Below are positions 1-8,905 of a DNA stretch of 46,638 nucleotides, piece after piece. The position numbers were made by a program, and so were the translations under genes. The stretch comes from Acidithiobacillus sulfurivorans. GTDB lineage: Bacteria > Pseudomonadota > Gammaproteobacteria > Acidithiobacillales > Acidithiobacillaceae. The stretch spans positions 1 to 46,638 of the forward strand of contig NZ_JAAOMP010000067.1 in NCBI RefSeq assembly GCF_018853815.1. The letters run 5' to 3'. Position 1 is the stretch's first letter. Each line of letters begins with the position of its first letter. The notes beneath the pieces are model-generated. The model saw nothing but the letters and a program-made list of their open reading frames with translations. It had not been told where the DNA came from and did no database searches.

Positions 1-1
1 A

Positions 2-1477
2 CTGATTACTGCTGTTGTTGCTGCGTGCTTTGGTTTTACGCTGGGCGCCACCGAATGGGCACAGGCCGATGCCACCCCTACGGCACCCGCCTTATCCATC
101 AACACCAACACGGCACCCCAACAGGCGTTGGTTGCCCTTCCGGACTTTACCCCCATCATTGACCGTTATGGTCCGGCAGTGGTGAACATCAGCAGCACCA
201 CCAACAAAGTCATTCACCAGCAGAACAATCCGTTTCCGCCAAACTCTCCTTTTTACCAGTTTTTTCAGCACTTCGGCGCACCCGGACAAGCCGGACCCAG
301 CCATCAGCAGCACGAAAAAATTCAATCCCTGGGTTCCGGATTTATCATCAGCCCGGATGGTTACATTGTCACCGCCGGTCACGTAGTACGGGGTGCCAAT
401 CATATTGTCGTCACCCTGACCAATCATCATGCCTATCCAGCCAAACTGATTGGACTTTCAGTACGCTACGACACCGCCTTGCTGAAAATTGATGCCAAGG
501 ACCTTCCCACAGCCCCTATCGGCAATTCTGACCATCTGAAAGTCGGCCAGTGGTTGCTGGCTGTAGGTGCGCCCTTTGGTTTTTACAATACCGTCACCCA
601 GGGGGTGGTCAGCGCCATGAACCGGCCGTTGCCTGATGACGAATACATCCCTTTCATCCAGAGCGACGTGCCGATCAACCCCGGTAACTCCGGTGGTCCG
701 CTCTTTAACATGAAGGGCCAGGTAATCGGCATCAATGATCAGATTTATACCAACAGCGGCGGATACATGGGCTTGTCTTTCTCCATCCCCATCAATACCG
801 TCATGCGCGTAGTGCAGGACTTCAAGGATCATAAACCCATTCAGTTCGGGTACCTGGGTGTCGAAGTGCAGGATGTCACGCCGCAAATGGCGCAAGCCCT
901 GCATCTTCAGGAACCGGTAGGCGCCCTCGTGGCTTCGGTGATGCCGGGCAGCCCCGCTGCCAAGGCTGGCATCCAGCCCGGTGATGTCATTGTGACCTAT
1001 GACAGCAAACCGGTTTACAACGTCGGCCAACTGCCGCCCATGGTCGGCAACACGGTTCCCGGCACCCATGCCAGCGTGGGCATCCTTCATCATGGCGTCG
1101 CGGAAACCAAAAATGTCCTGGTCACCGCCCTGCCGAAAAACATGGACGAGCAGCCCAGCAGTACCCAACCGGCAGCGCCTGCAAAGACCCTGAAAATCAG
1201 TCGGATGGATATTCATGTTCAAAATCTGACCCCAGACATTGAAAAACAGCTGGATGTTCACCATGGCGTCGTGGTGGTGGGCGTCAGTGAAGGCCCTGCC
1301 GCCGAGGCGGGACTGATGCCCGGAATGATCATTCAGCAGATCAATCAGCAGGATGTCCAAAATGTCAGCGAGTTGGCGCACATTGTCGCCGGGTTACCAA
1401 AAGACCAACCCATTCCCATGTTGGTCCGTCAGGGTAAAGCCAGCATCTATGTGGTCATTACCCTGGCAAAGAAATAA
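2..1477 (+). CDS. Periplasmic HtrA/DegQ-type serine protease, 5' partial
   Basis: Trypsin-like protease/chaperone of the HtrA (DegP/DegQ/MucD) family, which removes or refolds damaged envelope proteins. The reading frame is open to the left edge, so the true start lies outside. The first visible residues are hydrophobic and look like the end of a signal peptide; an internal TTG at 128 is not a credible start. In the visible numbering the triad is His127 (TAGHVV), Asp157 (YDTALLKI) and Ser230 (GNSGGPL). Two PDZ domains follow, near residues 280-370 and 400-490; the first carries a YLGVEVQ-type opening and the second GVVVVGVSEG. It is followed by a strong terminator, so it ends its transcription unit. 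Family assignment is firm; whether it is degP, degQ or mucD cannot be settled here. Confidence 0.93.
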   Translation: MITAVVAACFGFTLGATEWAQADATPTAPALSINTNTAPQQALVALPDFTPIIDRYGPAVVNISSTTNKVIHQQNNPFPPNSPFYQFFQHFGAPGQAGPSHQQHEKIQSLGSGFIISPDGYIVTAGHVVRGANHIVVTLTNHHAYPAKLIGLSVRYDTALLKIDAKDLPTAPIGNSDHLKVGQWLLAVGAPFGFYNTVTQGVVSAMNRPLPDDEYIPFIQSDVPINPGNSGGPLFNMKGQVIGINDQIYTNSGGYMGLSFSIPINTVMRVVQDFKDHKPIQFGYLGVEVQDVTPQMAQALHLQEPVGALVASVMPGSPAAKAGIQPGDVIVTYDSKPVYNVGQLPPMVGNTVPGTHASVGILHHGVAETKNVLVTALPKNMDEQPSSTQPAAPAKTLKISRMDIHVQNLTPDIEKQLDVHHGVVVVGVSEGPAAEAGLMPGMIIQQINQQDVQNVSELAHIVAGLPKDQPIPMLVRQGKASIYVVITLAKK

Positions 1478-1499
1478 CCCGTTCTTTGCATAAAAGTTG

Positions 1500-1530
1500 C
1501 CGCAGTCTCTTGGGACTGCGGTTTTTATTT
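1500..1530 (+). terminator. Rho-independent terminator after the HtrA-type protease
   Basis: Perfect 8-bp stem (CCGCAGTC / GACTGCGG) with a 6-nt loop, followed directly by TTTTTATTT. It lies 22 bp after the protease stop and just before the convergent gene ending at 1536. The opposite strand has only a weak T-run, so it is mainly a plus-strand terminator. Confidence 0.9.
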
Positions 1531-1535
1531 GGGCG

Positions 1536-2909
1536 CTACAGAACATTGCGCTCGACAATTACTTCAGAATAGGGATCGCCCATAGCCACACAAGCACTTT
1601 GCCGTCCCCAGAAACCTGCTTTTGAGCGGTTCACCTGATAATAAAATTCCAGGGTCAGATCGGGTTTGGCGGTAATATCAGCACTGTACAGCAGGTTCAT
1701 CAAGGAAGCGCCAATCCCCGTCATCAAATAATCCACTGGATGATCTGCCATGCCGAAACTACGCAGGTAACCGAGAGATTCATAGGGATACCAGGCCCTC
1801 AGCACCAGACGTTCGTTGGGCACCAGTTCATGAATCCGCCAGATACCCCAGCCGAGGGCATTAATACAGGCGACGATACCCGCCATCCAGTCCTCACGAC
1901 AACGTATTTGAGGGACCACCAGCTGATACCAGGGATCCGAGCGCATAATGCCACCCATCGTATTGAAACCACAGATATGACCGGCTTCAATAAGCAGGGT
2001 ATCGGCCAAATCCTTACCCTGTAATCCCGCAAATTTTTCCTTGTAATAAAACAGGGCGGGATATTCATACCACAGCATTTCATCGAGCAGAGGATGCGTC
2101 GCCAGAGCATTAACTAACGCCTCTTCGAAGCGAAAAGATACCAAATTATAATAGTCCGCATAATGACGCGTCAGACAAACGCCAAATTCCCGTATCAAAC
2201 CATGCTCATCGCCCTGAAGCGGCATGCCACTGACTGCCGCGATAATACTCGCTTCATCCACATGCAGGCCAATAGTGCGATCGGGAATATCCGCCGCTTC
2301 TGAAGGCAATCGTACCTCCGCAATGGCCTGAGTACCCACAATATTTCCGTCCGGATTGGCAATATGGGTTTGACTCATCCATAGTTCTGTTTGTTCGTCC
2401 CCACGGCTGAGGGACTGATCACCAAGGCGATTTCCCAAATGACCGGCAAATGGCATCTCATAAACCGCTGATAAGGCACCAATAGCAAATCCCAGGTCAA
2501 AGTGTTCTCCTGCCCAGCGTCTTTTCCCATAATTCAGACGTAGAGCAAAACCATAATGAGAATGCTTTTCGATAATCTGAAAAGCATTTTCCGGATTTTC
2601 CGGCAGGTGAAAAGATGCCAGGGGCAAATCACCGAATCCACAAAATCGGTAAACAGCTTCTGCATAGGCCAGCCGATCTTCCACTGACCAGTCCGGACAG
2701 GATTGAAAATGTTGCTGCAACTGCCGGAAGCTGACCTCAGCCGCTGATTGCTTGAGAATAGGATCACGCTGAATGTAGTGGCAATCTTCGACCACCAACT
2801 GCAAAAAGCGATTGTAATGATTACAGTGAAAAATCACTGGTTCATTATCAATGGTGACTATGCCAGTCTTAGGATCGCGCTGCGTAAATATGCTGGGAAG
2901 CTGATTCAT
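1536..2909 (-). CDS. Unknown 457-aa protein with a V4R-like C-terminal region
   Basis: I do not recognise a named family over the full length. The last quarter resembles a V4R (4-vinyl reductase) small-molecule-binding domain: an AGHICGFN segment near residue 300, a W-I-H-E-L...RLVLRAWYPYES stretch near 360-380, and a closing CVAMGDPYSEVIV. That closing matches the usual V4R ending of Cys, Ala-Met-Gly-Asp, then a beta strand, except that the second metal-ligand-like Cys is replaced by Ser. The N-terminal half has FHCNHYN and many aromatic residues, with no signal peptide or membrane segment. It may be a duplicated V4R-type fold. It sits convergent to the protease and 95 bp downstream of xerD on the same strand. 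Function is unknown; V4R similarity is an inference from motifs. Confidence 0.75.
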   Translation of the reverse strand: MNQLPSIFTQRDPKTGIVTIDNEPVIFHCNHYNRFLQLVVEDCHYIQRDPILKQSAAEVSFRQLQQHFQSCPDWSVEDRLAYAEAVYRFCGFGDLPLASFHLPENPENAFQIIEKHSHYGFALRLNYGKRRWAGEHFDLGFAIGALSAVYEMPFAGHLGNRLGDQSLSRGDEQTELWMSQTHIANPDGNIVGTQAIAEVRLPSEAADIPDRTIGLHVDEASIIAAVSGMPLQGDEHGLIREFGVCLTRHYADYYNLVSFRFEEALVNALATHPLLDEMLWYEYPALFYYKEKFAGLQGKDLADTLLIEAGHICGFNTMGGIMRSDPWYQLVVPQIRCREDWMAGIVACINALGWGIWRIHELVPNERLVLRAWYPYESLGYLRSFGMADHPVDYLMTGIGASLMNLLYSADITAKPDLTLEFYYQVNRSKAGFWGRQSACVAMGDPYSEVIVERNVL

Positions 2910-3004
2910 GTTTTGCCACGCTCATTGATTAGGGTACGTATTCTGAAGATAGTCGAAACGCGTCAAGCTGCAAGTCCAGCCGGTTCAGTAACCGATGAAT
3001 GATC

Positions 3005-3916
3005 CTACGCGCGGGGATGATGCTTTTCATGCAAGGCCTTGAGGCGGGCCTGGGCGACATGGGTGTAAATTTCGGTAGTGCCCAGATTCGCATGCCCCAG
3101 CATCAACTGAACGCTCCGCAAATCAGCGCCATGATTCAGCAGATGCGTGGCAAAAGCATGGCGCAAACTATGGGGTGAAACCGCCTGTTCAATATCGGCG
3201 ACTTTTGCATAGGCTTCCATATTCTGCCAGAAACGCTGACGCGTCATCGCCGCCCCGCGAGCTGTCACAAATACGGCTGCAGAAATACGCGCACCCAGAA
3301 TCCGGGGACGGGCATTTTGCAAATAAGCCGCTATTCGCTCAGCCGCCATTTCCCCCATGGGCACGAGCCGTTCCTTACGGCCTTTGCCAAAAACCATGAC
3401 CAGATCCGCGCTCAAATCCAGTTGCCGCATTTCCAGATTGACCAGTTCTGAAACCCGCAAGCCGCAGGCATACATCAACTCCAGCATCGCCGCGTCGCGC
3501 AACCCCAGCGGCCGGGTCTGATCAGGCGCGGCCAGGAGGGCTTCAATTTGTGTTTCACTCAGCACATGGGGCAAATAGCGGGCAAGACGAGGACTTTGCA
3601 AGTTCTGGCTGGGGTTGTGGGTTACCCAGCCCTCACGCAGCGCATAACCATAAAAACGGCGGATGCTGGATAGCAACCGGGCTACCGAACGCATTGCCGC
3701 GCCGGATTGCAGTTTTTGTCCGAGAATACGCATCAACATCCCTGCATCCGCACTCAGTAAATGCGCGTCCTGCTCTGCAAGAGCCGAGGAAAGCTGAAGC
3801 AGATCCTGCCGATAAGCAGCCAAGGTATTTTCACCCAGATTTTTTTCGAGCCAAAGCGCATCCAGAAAAGCATCTATGCGCTGACGATCTTCAGATGGGG
3901 GTGATGCCATCGTCAT
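3005..3916 (-). CDS. xerD: Site-specific tyrosine recombinase XerD
   Basis: Chromosome-dimer resolvase acting with XerC at dif during FtsK-driven segregation. The 303-aa length is usual. It has an N-terminal SAM-like core-binding domain (about residues 10-95) and a C-terminal catalytic domain with every catalytic residue visible: Arg154 (CGLRVSEL), Lys178 (FGKGRKER), His249 and Arg252 (SPHSLRHAFATHLL), His275 (LGHANLGTT) and the nucleophile Tyr284 (EIYTHV). HSLRHAFATHLLNHGADLR fits XerD better than XerC, but the two are close. It lies 12 bp downstream of the unknown gene at 3929-5149, at the distal end of the ribosomal block. A second start (Met3) is possible. Confidence 0.93.
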   Translation of the reverse strand: MTMASPPSEDRQRIDAFLDALWLEKNLGENTLAAYRQDLLQLSSALAEQDAHLLSADAGMLMRILGQKLQSGAAMRSVARLLSSIRRFYGYALREGWVTHNPSQNLQSPRLARYLPHVLSETQIEALLAAPDQTRPLGLRDAAMLELMYACGLRVSELVNLEMRQLDLSADLVMVFGKGRKERLVPMGEMAAERIAAYLQNARPRILGARISAAVFVTARGAAMTRQRFWQNMEAYAKVADIEQAVSPHSLRHAFATHLLNHGADLRSVQLMLGHANLGTTEIYTHVAQARLKALHEKHHPRA

Positions 3917-3928
3917 GAGGCTGATTAC

Positions 3929-5149
3929 TTAATCGAAATAAAAACGCAATACGACCAAAGGGTGAATCCATGCCAAGGGTCCTCCTGTGACCTGTCCGGC
4001 ACGCTGCGCGGTTCGCCAGATCGACCAGAAACCCGTGGGATTCCCTTGGGCTACCGCCCGTTCAGCCAATTGTAACCACCAATCAGCGGACGTTCCGGAA
4101 GCGGCGGCATAAAGCGCCCCTTGCCAGGTAAAATGCGCGGGGACTGGTTCGGACAGCGCCCGCTCCCGATAAGCAGCCAGGGTACTGAAATCCGGCCAAT
4201 CCTCACGGCGCTGCCAACCGGCAAAGCCAAAAGTGGAGGCGGCAGCACTGAACAACACCTTACGTGCCTGGCGCAAACTGCGATGGGGCAAGGTCAGCAG
4301 GGTTCCCAGCCAAACATACAAACGCATCAGCGCCTGGGGATCATGACGATGACCACCCTCAATAATCATCAGGGTCACCGTCAGAAACAACTGACGAATG
4401 GCATCCAGAGGCTGATCCCCCAAAGCCCGAATCCGCCCCATGAAGGCTGGCAGATCGCGCTCCCGCAGGGCATGCAGCAACGGCTTATCCACTTCAGGAT
4501 CGCGGCTCGCACGCCCTTCCGGTACGACCACCGCAACACCGGATGCCTGCTGCCAATGGCTCTGCAGCAGAGCCAAAGCCCCCAAAGCAAAAGGCCGGGC
4601 AGGCAGCCCGGCCGCTGCGTCATGCCATTCACCAAACAGAATGCTACGGAGGCCCTGGGCATGGCTGTCATCTGCCAGCCGCTGGGCCAGGCGATTCAGC
4701 ACCACACGCCGGGCATTTTCGTCATCGGCCATGCTCTGCAGCAAAGGCACCAGATGCTCCAGATCGGCTTCTTCCACCGCCTTGGACAGCAGATCGACTT
4801 CCATATCCAGCGGCATTGGCTCACTGGCTTCCAGCTTGAGCAACTCCGGCAAAGGGGCGGCAGTCAATAACGCGCGTTTTTCTTCCTGGATACCTAGCGC
4901 AGCGGCCAACAGTTCGACAGGAAGCTGCCCAGCTGCGGCCCAGATGGACTGGCTATCCACCACCACCTGCAAAGCCTCCGTATTGCCTGCTGCACTCCAC
5001 CAATACGGCAGGATGTCCTCCTGCCAGGCCGAATGGAGCAGCAACTTCCGGGCGGGGTCGGCCCACAGAGCCGACCGCCCATCAACAGACGCAGAACGCC
5101 AGCGTTCAAGGATTTCCCTGGACGCTGGCGTCATGATCAGATTATCCAA
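3929..5149 (-). CDS. Hypothetical 406-aa helical protein between rplS and xerD
   Basis: No family recognised. The protein is soluble-looking, rich in Ala, Leu, Trp and Arg, and predicted largely helical, with repeated L-x-x-A / W-x-x-A patterns resembling an alpha-solenoid. It has no signal peptide, membrane segment, Cys cluster or nucleotide-binding motif. The ORF begins MDNLIMTP, so Met1 (5149) or Met6 (5134) could be the start. It starts 39 bp after rplS and ends 12 bp before xerD, all on the minus strand, so it is probably co-transcribed with them. Coding is supported by length, normal GC-rich codon use and tight packing. Confidence 0.78.
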   Translation of the reverse strand: MDNLIMTPASREILERWRSASVDGRSALWADPARKLLLHSAWQEDILPYWWSAAGNTEALQVVVDSQSIWAAAGQLPVELLAAALGIQEEKRALLTAAPLPELLKLEASEPMPLDMEVDLLSKAVEEADLEHLVPLLQSMADDENARRVVLNRLAQRLADDSHAQGLRSILFGEWHDAAAGLPARPFALGALALLQSHWQQASGVAVVVPEGRASRDPEVDKPLLHALRERDLPAFMGRIRALGDQPLDAIRQLFLTVTLMIIEGGHRHDPQALMRLYVWLGTLLTLPHRSLRQARKVLFSAAASTFGFAGWQRREDWPDFSTLAAYRERALSEPVPAHFTWQGALYAAASGTSADWWLQLAERAVAQGNPTGFWSIWRTAQRAGQVTGGPLAWIHPLVVLRFYFD

Positions 5150-5188
5150 AGCGAACCCGGCCTTCGCCAGGAAGCGCAGCAGAAATCA

Positions 5189-5533
5189 TCAGCCCAGTTT
5201 TTCTTTGATGCGGGCAGCCTTACCAGACAGGTTACGCAGGTAGTAAAGCTTGGCACGACGCACATCACCGCGACGCTTGACTTCTACCTTGGTCACCAGC
5301 GGTGAATAAGAGGGGAAAACGCGTTCCACACCCTCACCATTGGAGATTTTCCGCACCGTGAAGGCAGAATGCAGGCCACGATTGCGACGGGCAATGCAGA
5401 TTCCTTCAAAAATCTGGATACGTTCGCGGTCACCTTCCTTCACCTTGACATGCACGGCAACGGTATCGCCTGCGCCAAAAGCCGGAAGTTCCGACTGAAT
5501 CTGTTCTTTGTTGATTTCATCAATGATGTTCAC
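5189..5533 (-). CDS. rplS: 50S ribosomal protein L19
   Basis: Large-subunit protein at the 30S/50S interface. The 114-aa product matches L19 throughout: [10 protein letters not shown] at the start, [23 protein letters not shown], then [18 protein letters not shown], the [11 protein letters not shown] loop and [15 protein letters not shown] near the C-terminus. I chose a GTG start at 5533 rather than the longer upstream ORF. The GTG gives the normal L19 length and has a good AAGGAG ribosome-binding site about 7 nt upstream, whereas the extension is not L19-like and overlaps trmD. It is the fourth gene of the classical rpsP-rimM-trmD-rplS operon. Confidence 0.97.
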   Translation of the reverse strand: MNIIDEINKEQIQSELPAFGAGDTVAVHVKVKEGDRERIQIFEGICIARRNRGLHSAFTVRKISNGEGVERVFPSYSPLVTKVEVKRRGDVRRAKLYYLRNLSGKAARIKEKLG

Positions 5534-5555
5534 AGCCCTGCTCCTTCGCCTAGTA

Positions 5556-6302
5556 TTACTGCACTTCGCCGTCCTGACGGCGATAATCATCCAATAACTT
5601 CTGCTCACGCGCACTCAAAACGCGCTGCGCCAACAAATCCGGACGCCGCTCAGCCGTACGCCCCAAAGACTGTTGCAAGCGCCAACTACGAATCCGGGCA
5701 TGATTTCCCGAAAGCAAAACTTCCGGAACCTTTACTCCCCCCACCACTTCCGGGCGCGTAAAATGTGAACAATCCAACAAGCCGTTATCCGCAAAGCTAT
5801 CTTCGGCTGCCGAGTCCGCATGTCCCAACAAACCCGGTAACTGCCGGGCTACCGCTTCAATCAATACCAAGGCAGGCAACTCTCCACCTGCCAGCACATA
5901 ATCGCCTATGGACCATTCCGCATCCACCGCCGCGAGCACCCGCTCGTCAATACCTTCATAGCGGCCTGCCAGCAAAATCAACCCTTTTGCACCAGCAAAG
6001 CCCTGCACGGCGTCCTGCTGCAGGCGCTGCCCCTGGGGGGACAGGTAAATCACCGGTGCTCCCGGATTTGCTTCGCGTGCCGCAGCAATGGCTGCCAACA
6101 ACGGGGGCGCCATCATCAACATTCCCGGACCACCACCAAAGGGCCGATCATCCACGCGGCGATAAGCATTATCGCTAAAATCGCGAGGGTTCCAGGCATG
6201 TATCTGTATCAGCCCACGCGCCTGGGCCCGCCCCAGCACCCCCTCGCGCAGATAACCGTGAATCAGCTCCGGAAAAATAGTGATGACATCAAAACGCATC
6301 AC
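5556..6302 (-). CDS. trmD: tRNA (guanine-N1)-methyltransferase TrmD
   Basis: SPOUT-class enzyme that uses S-adenosylmethionine to make m1G37 in tRNAs with G36, preventing +1 frameshifting. The 248-aa length is typical. The trefoil-knot segments are intact: YLSPQGQRL (about 85-93), [14 protein letters not shown] (about 111-124) and [21 protein letters not shown] (about 131-151), followed by the C-terminal [12 protein letters not shown] stretch with the catalytic Asp region. Its start overlaps the rimM stop by 4 bp (ATGA type), so translation is probably coupled. rplS begins 22 bp after its stop. Confidence 0.97.
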   Translation of the reverse strand: MMRFDVITIFPELIHGYLREGVLGRAQARGLIQIHAWNPRDFSDNAYRRVDDRPFGGGPGMLMMAPPLLAAIAAAREANPGAPVIYLSPQGQRLQQDAVQGFAGAKGLILLAGRYEGIDERVLAAVDAEWSIGDYVLAGGELPALVLIEAVARQLPGLLGHADSAAEDSFADNGLLDCSHFTRPEVVGGVKVPEVLLSGNHARIRSWRLQQSLGRTAERRPDLLAQRVLSAREQKLLDDYRRQDGEVQ

Positions 6303-6814
6303 CAGTCCGCTTGCCAGTCCACGGTGATCAGTCCGGCACTCTGGTCCACCCCAGCTGCACTTGCATCTGACCAGGGAATCAGCAATTCCCCACCTTTTTC
6401 ATCGTCCAGTACCATAACGTCATTCGCACCGGTTTCCAGAAAGGCCTTCACCTTTCCCAAAAGCAGGCCTTCCTGATTCAGCACCCGCATGCCAATCAAA
6501 TCACGCCAGTAAAATTCACCGGGCTCCAGGTCCGGCAAATACGCCCGCGCAATTCTTATCTCCTGACCAATGAGGGCACGGGCCTGTTCCCGGTCACTGA
6601 CTTCCGCCAGCTTGGCAACCACGCCCTCACCCTGCATACGTCCTTCTTCAAGCACATAAGGCCGTAGTTCAGAACCCAAAAACCAGGGTGAGTAGTCGAG
6701 AATGGCATCACGCAGATCCGTAAAAGAGAACACTTTTACCATTCCACGCACACCGTAGATGCCGGAAATTTTTCCTAGCACCACCCATTCTTCAGACTCA
6801 GGCGGCAGCGACAC
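6299..6814 (-). CDS. rimM: 16S rRNA processing protein RimM
   Basis: Maturation factor that binds S19 and the 16S 3' domain during small-subunit assembly. The 171-aa product has the N-terminal RimM beta barrel ([22 protein letters not shown], about 11-32) and the C-terminal PRC-barrel ([13 protein letters not shown] through [10 protein letters not shown] and ELLIPW). The predicted start is a GTG that overlaps the end of rpsP by 17 bp in another frame. Two further GTG codons at Val11/Val12 lie just past the rpsP stop and cannot be excluded, though RimM proteins usually have about ten residues before VLGK. It overlaps trmD by 4 bp. Confidence 0.95.
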   Translation of the reverse strand: MSLPPESEEWVVLGKISGIYGVRGMVKVFSFTDLRDAILDYSPWFLGSELRPYVLEEGRMQGEGVVAKLAEVSDREQARALIGQEIRIARAYLPDLEPGEFYWRDLIGMRVLNQEGLLLGKVKAFLETGANDVMVLDDEKGGELLIPWSDASAAGVDQSAGLITVDWQADW

Positions 6815-7058
6815 CCGTCTTACTCACGCCTTCTTTCTTGAAAAAGCCGGCTACTGTATCGGAAGGCTGCGCGCCCTGGCTTAACCAGTAAGCTGCACGC
6901 TCTTTGTCGATGCGCAATTCGGCTGTAGCTCCAATGGGATTGTAAAAACCCAGGCGCTCAATGAAACGGCCATCGCGCCGGTTACGACTATCCGTCACCA
7001 CGATGTGATAAAAAGGCCGCTTTTTGGCGCCGCCCCGGGCCATACGAATAACTACCAT
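6798..7058 (-). CDS. rpsP: 30S ribosomal protein S16
   Basis: Small-subunit assembly protein. The 86-aa product begins [21 protein letters not shown], continues [19 protein letters not shown] and ends with the [12 protein letters not shown] helix, the complete S16 signature. An AAGGAG site lies a few bases upstream of the ATG. It is the first gene of the rpsP-rimM-trmD-rplS group and is preceded by ffh at 69 bp, an order common in proteobacteria. A small inverted repeat lies in the ffh-rpsP gap at 7080-7098. Confidence 0.97.
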   Translation of the reverse strand: MVVIRMARGGAKKRPFYHIVVTDSRNRRDGRFIERLGFYNPIGATAELRIDKERAAYWLSQGAQPSDTVAGFFKKEGVSKTGVAAA

Positions 7059-7079
7059 GTGTTCTCCTTAACCATGTCC

Positions 7080-7098
7080 TCTCCCACTGGACGGGAGA
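7080..7098 (-). promoter_or_regulatory. Short stem-loop between ffh and rpsP
   Basis: TCTCCC and GGGAGA, separated by 7 nt, form a 6-bp inverted repeat in the leader of rpsP, upstream of its ribosome-binding site. No T-run follows, so it is not a good terminator. It could be an RNA-stability or processing element of the ffh-rpsP junction, or chance. Confidence 0.3.
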
Positions 7099-7127
7099 AA
7101 GGCGCGTATCGTAACTAAAAACAAGCT

Positions 7128-8504
7128 CTAACGGAAGGGTAAACCGCCCTTTAACATCGATTTGGGATTCATCCCCAATAAACGGCTGAGTCCGCGCCCC
7201 CCTTTCCCCATTTTTTTGAACATTTTCTGCATCATCTCAAACTGCTTGAGCAGTTTGTTGACCTCAGTCACGGTCGTTCCGGCTCCGGCAGCGATGCGAC
7301 GCCGACGCGAAGCCTTGATGATTTCCGGATGCCGACGTTCGCCGGGCGTCATGGAATTGATAATAGCCTCCAGACGACGCATGGGTTTACCGTCCTGCAT
7401 GGCCGCCTGTGCCTCAGCGGGGAGCTCGCCCATACCCGGCAATTTATCCATAATGCTCGACATGCCCCCCATTTTTTCCAGCTGCCGGAGTTGCTGGCGA
7501 AAATCTTCCAGGTCAAACCCTTTTCCGCTGCGCAGCTTCTCGGTCATTTTCTGCGCTTGTTCAACATCCACATCCTGTTGGACCTGCTCAACCAGACTGA
7601 CAATATCGCCCATACCCAAAATACGCGAAGCCAGTCGATCCGGATAAAAAGGTTCCAGACCCTTGCGGATTTTTTCGCCAATACCCATAAACTTGATGGG
7701 CTTGCCGGTAATGGCCCGCACCGACAAGGCGGCCCCACCACGCGCGTCACCGTCAGCCTTGGTCAAAATGACGCCGGTCAGCGGCAAGGCATCATTAAAA
7801 GCCTTGGCCGTATTGACGGCATCCTGACCCGTCATGGCGTCCACCACAAACAGCAACTCCACTGGCTGAACGGCACTGGTCAAAGCCTGAGCTTCCGCCA
7901 TCATGGCGTCATCCACATGCAGGCGTCCGGCAGTATCGACAATCAACACATCAAATACCCCACGCTGCGCTGCCTCTAACGCATCTTTGGCAATCTGTAC
8001 TGGCTGCTGATCTGGACGGGACGGGAATACTTCTACCTCAATATCCTTGCCCAGATGCGCCAACTGCTCCATGGCAGCGGGCCGGTAGACGTCGGTACTC
8101 ACCATCATGACCCGCTTTTTTTCTCTGTCCTTCAACCACAAGGCGAGCTTGGCACTGGTCGTGGTTTTACCGGAACCCTGCAACCCGGCTAAAAGTATCA
8201 CTGCCGGAGGACGGGCACTCAAATCCAGCCGGTCGTTGTGCTCGCCCATAAGCTTGACCAGTTCATCATTGACAATTTTGATAAACACCTGCCCCGGAGA
8301 CAGGCTTTTAACCACTTCCTCCCCCAGCGCCGATTCGCGCACCTTGTTGATGAAGTCTTTCACCACCGGCAGCGCCACATCGGCTTCCAGCAAGGCCAAA
8401 CGCACTTCACGCAGGGCGTCACGAATATTGTCCTCGCTCAAACGCCCCTGGCCGCGCAGGTTTTTAAAAGTCTGGGTGAGTTTTTGGGTCAGATTGTCAA
8501 ACAT
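7128..8504 (-). CDS. ffh: Signal recognition particle GTPase Ffh
   Basis: SRP54 homologue that binds 4.5S RNA and signal sequences and delivers ribosomes to FtsY at the inner membrane. The 458-aa length is normal. The N helical bundle is followed by the G domain with G1 GLQGSGKTT (107-115), the DTAGRL motif (about 190), TKADGDARGG (about 248) and the GMGDIVSLVE closing loop. The C-terminal M domain is Met-rich (MQKMFKKMGKGG, RLLGMNPKSM) and includes TPGERRHPEIIKASRRRRIAAGAG, the RNA-binding helix region. It lies 41 bp after the DUF192 gene and 69 bp before rpsP. Confidence 0.98.
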   Translation of the reverse strand: MFDNLTQKLTQTFKNLRGQGRLSEDNIRDALREVRLALLEADVALPVVKDFINKVRESALGEEVVKSLSPGQVFIKIVNDELVKLMGEHNDRLDLSARPPAVILLAGLQGSGKTTTSAKLALWLKDREKKRVMMVSTDVYRPAAMEQLAHLGKDIEVEVFPSRPDQQPVQIAKDALEAAQRGVFDVLIVDTAGRLHVDDAMMAEAQALTSAVQPVELLFVVDAMTGQDAVNTAKAFNDALPLTGVILTKADGDARGGAALSVRAITGKPIKFMGIGEKIRKGLEPFYPDRLASRILGMGDIVSLVEQVQQDVDVEQAQKMTEKLRSGKGFDLEDFRQQLRQLEKMGGMSSIMDKLPGMGELPAEAQAAMQDGKPMRRLEAIINSMTPGERRHPEIIKASRRRRIAAGAGTTVTEVNKLLKQFEMMQKMFKKMGKGGRGLSRLLGMNPKSMLKGGLPFR

Positions 8505-8545
8505 GGGTCCCCCTCATATCAGGGGTGGATTTTGGACTGTATGGC

Positions 8546-8905
8546 TCAGTCGTGCAATGGCGGGCGCCATTCAAGCTGTTGGCCGGGTTCAACTCCATAA
8601 CAACGAATGCCGCCTGCGGCTACTTCCAGGGTCATTACTGCAGTGCGGCAAAATCGCCAGCGCCAGGCGGGCAGATCGCTGTGACAAGCAGTAACCCGCT
8701 TGTTCTGGTCCAAAAAAATTACGTCAATAGGGAACGCCATGCCTATGCTGTGAATACTACCTACATGCATCAACAGCAATCCTGCGTCTGCATTGAGATG
8801 ACTCTTCCCCAACAGCCCACGCAGACGATCTCCAAAATGGCTGGCGCAAGACACTTCTGCCCATAAAATGTCTTCTCCCCGAGAGATACAACCTACTGGC
8901 ATCAA
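8546..8905 (-). CDS. DUF192 family protein
   Basis: A 119-aa protein matching the DUF192 fold: RLRGLLGKSHL, then GSIHSIGMAFPIDVIFLDQNKRVTA, and the closing V-M-T-L-E-V-A-A-G followed by a GVEPGQQLEW strand. Family members are small beta-rich proteins of unknown function, often exported; here no signal peptide is visible. The start overlaps the tadC stop by 4 bp (ATGA), so it is translated as part of the tadB-tadC unit. Genes of this family are often found near tad loci, so a link to pilus biogenesis is possible but unproven. Confidence 0.85.
   Translation of the reverse strand: MMPVGCISRGEDILWAEVSCASHFGDRLRGLLGKSHLNADAGLLLMHVGSIHSIGMAFPIDVIFLDQNKRVTACHSDLPAWRWRFCRTAVMTLEVAAGGIRCYGVEPGQQLEWRPPLHD

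Noticed and set aside
458-1381. Long antisense ORF inside the HtrA-type protease gene
   Set aside because: It is the mirror of a well-conserved protease frame with intact catalytic motifs; its protein is His/Arg/Asp-rich without domain features.
2981-2994. CGGTT-cagt-AACCG hairpin downstream of xerD
   Set aside because: Only 5 bp and no T-run follows on either strand; too weak to call a terminator.
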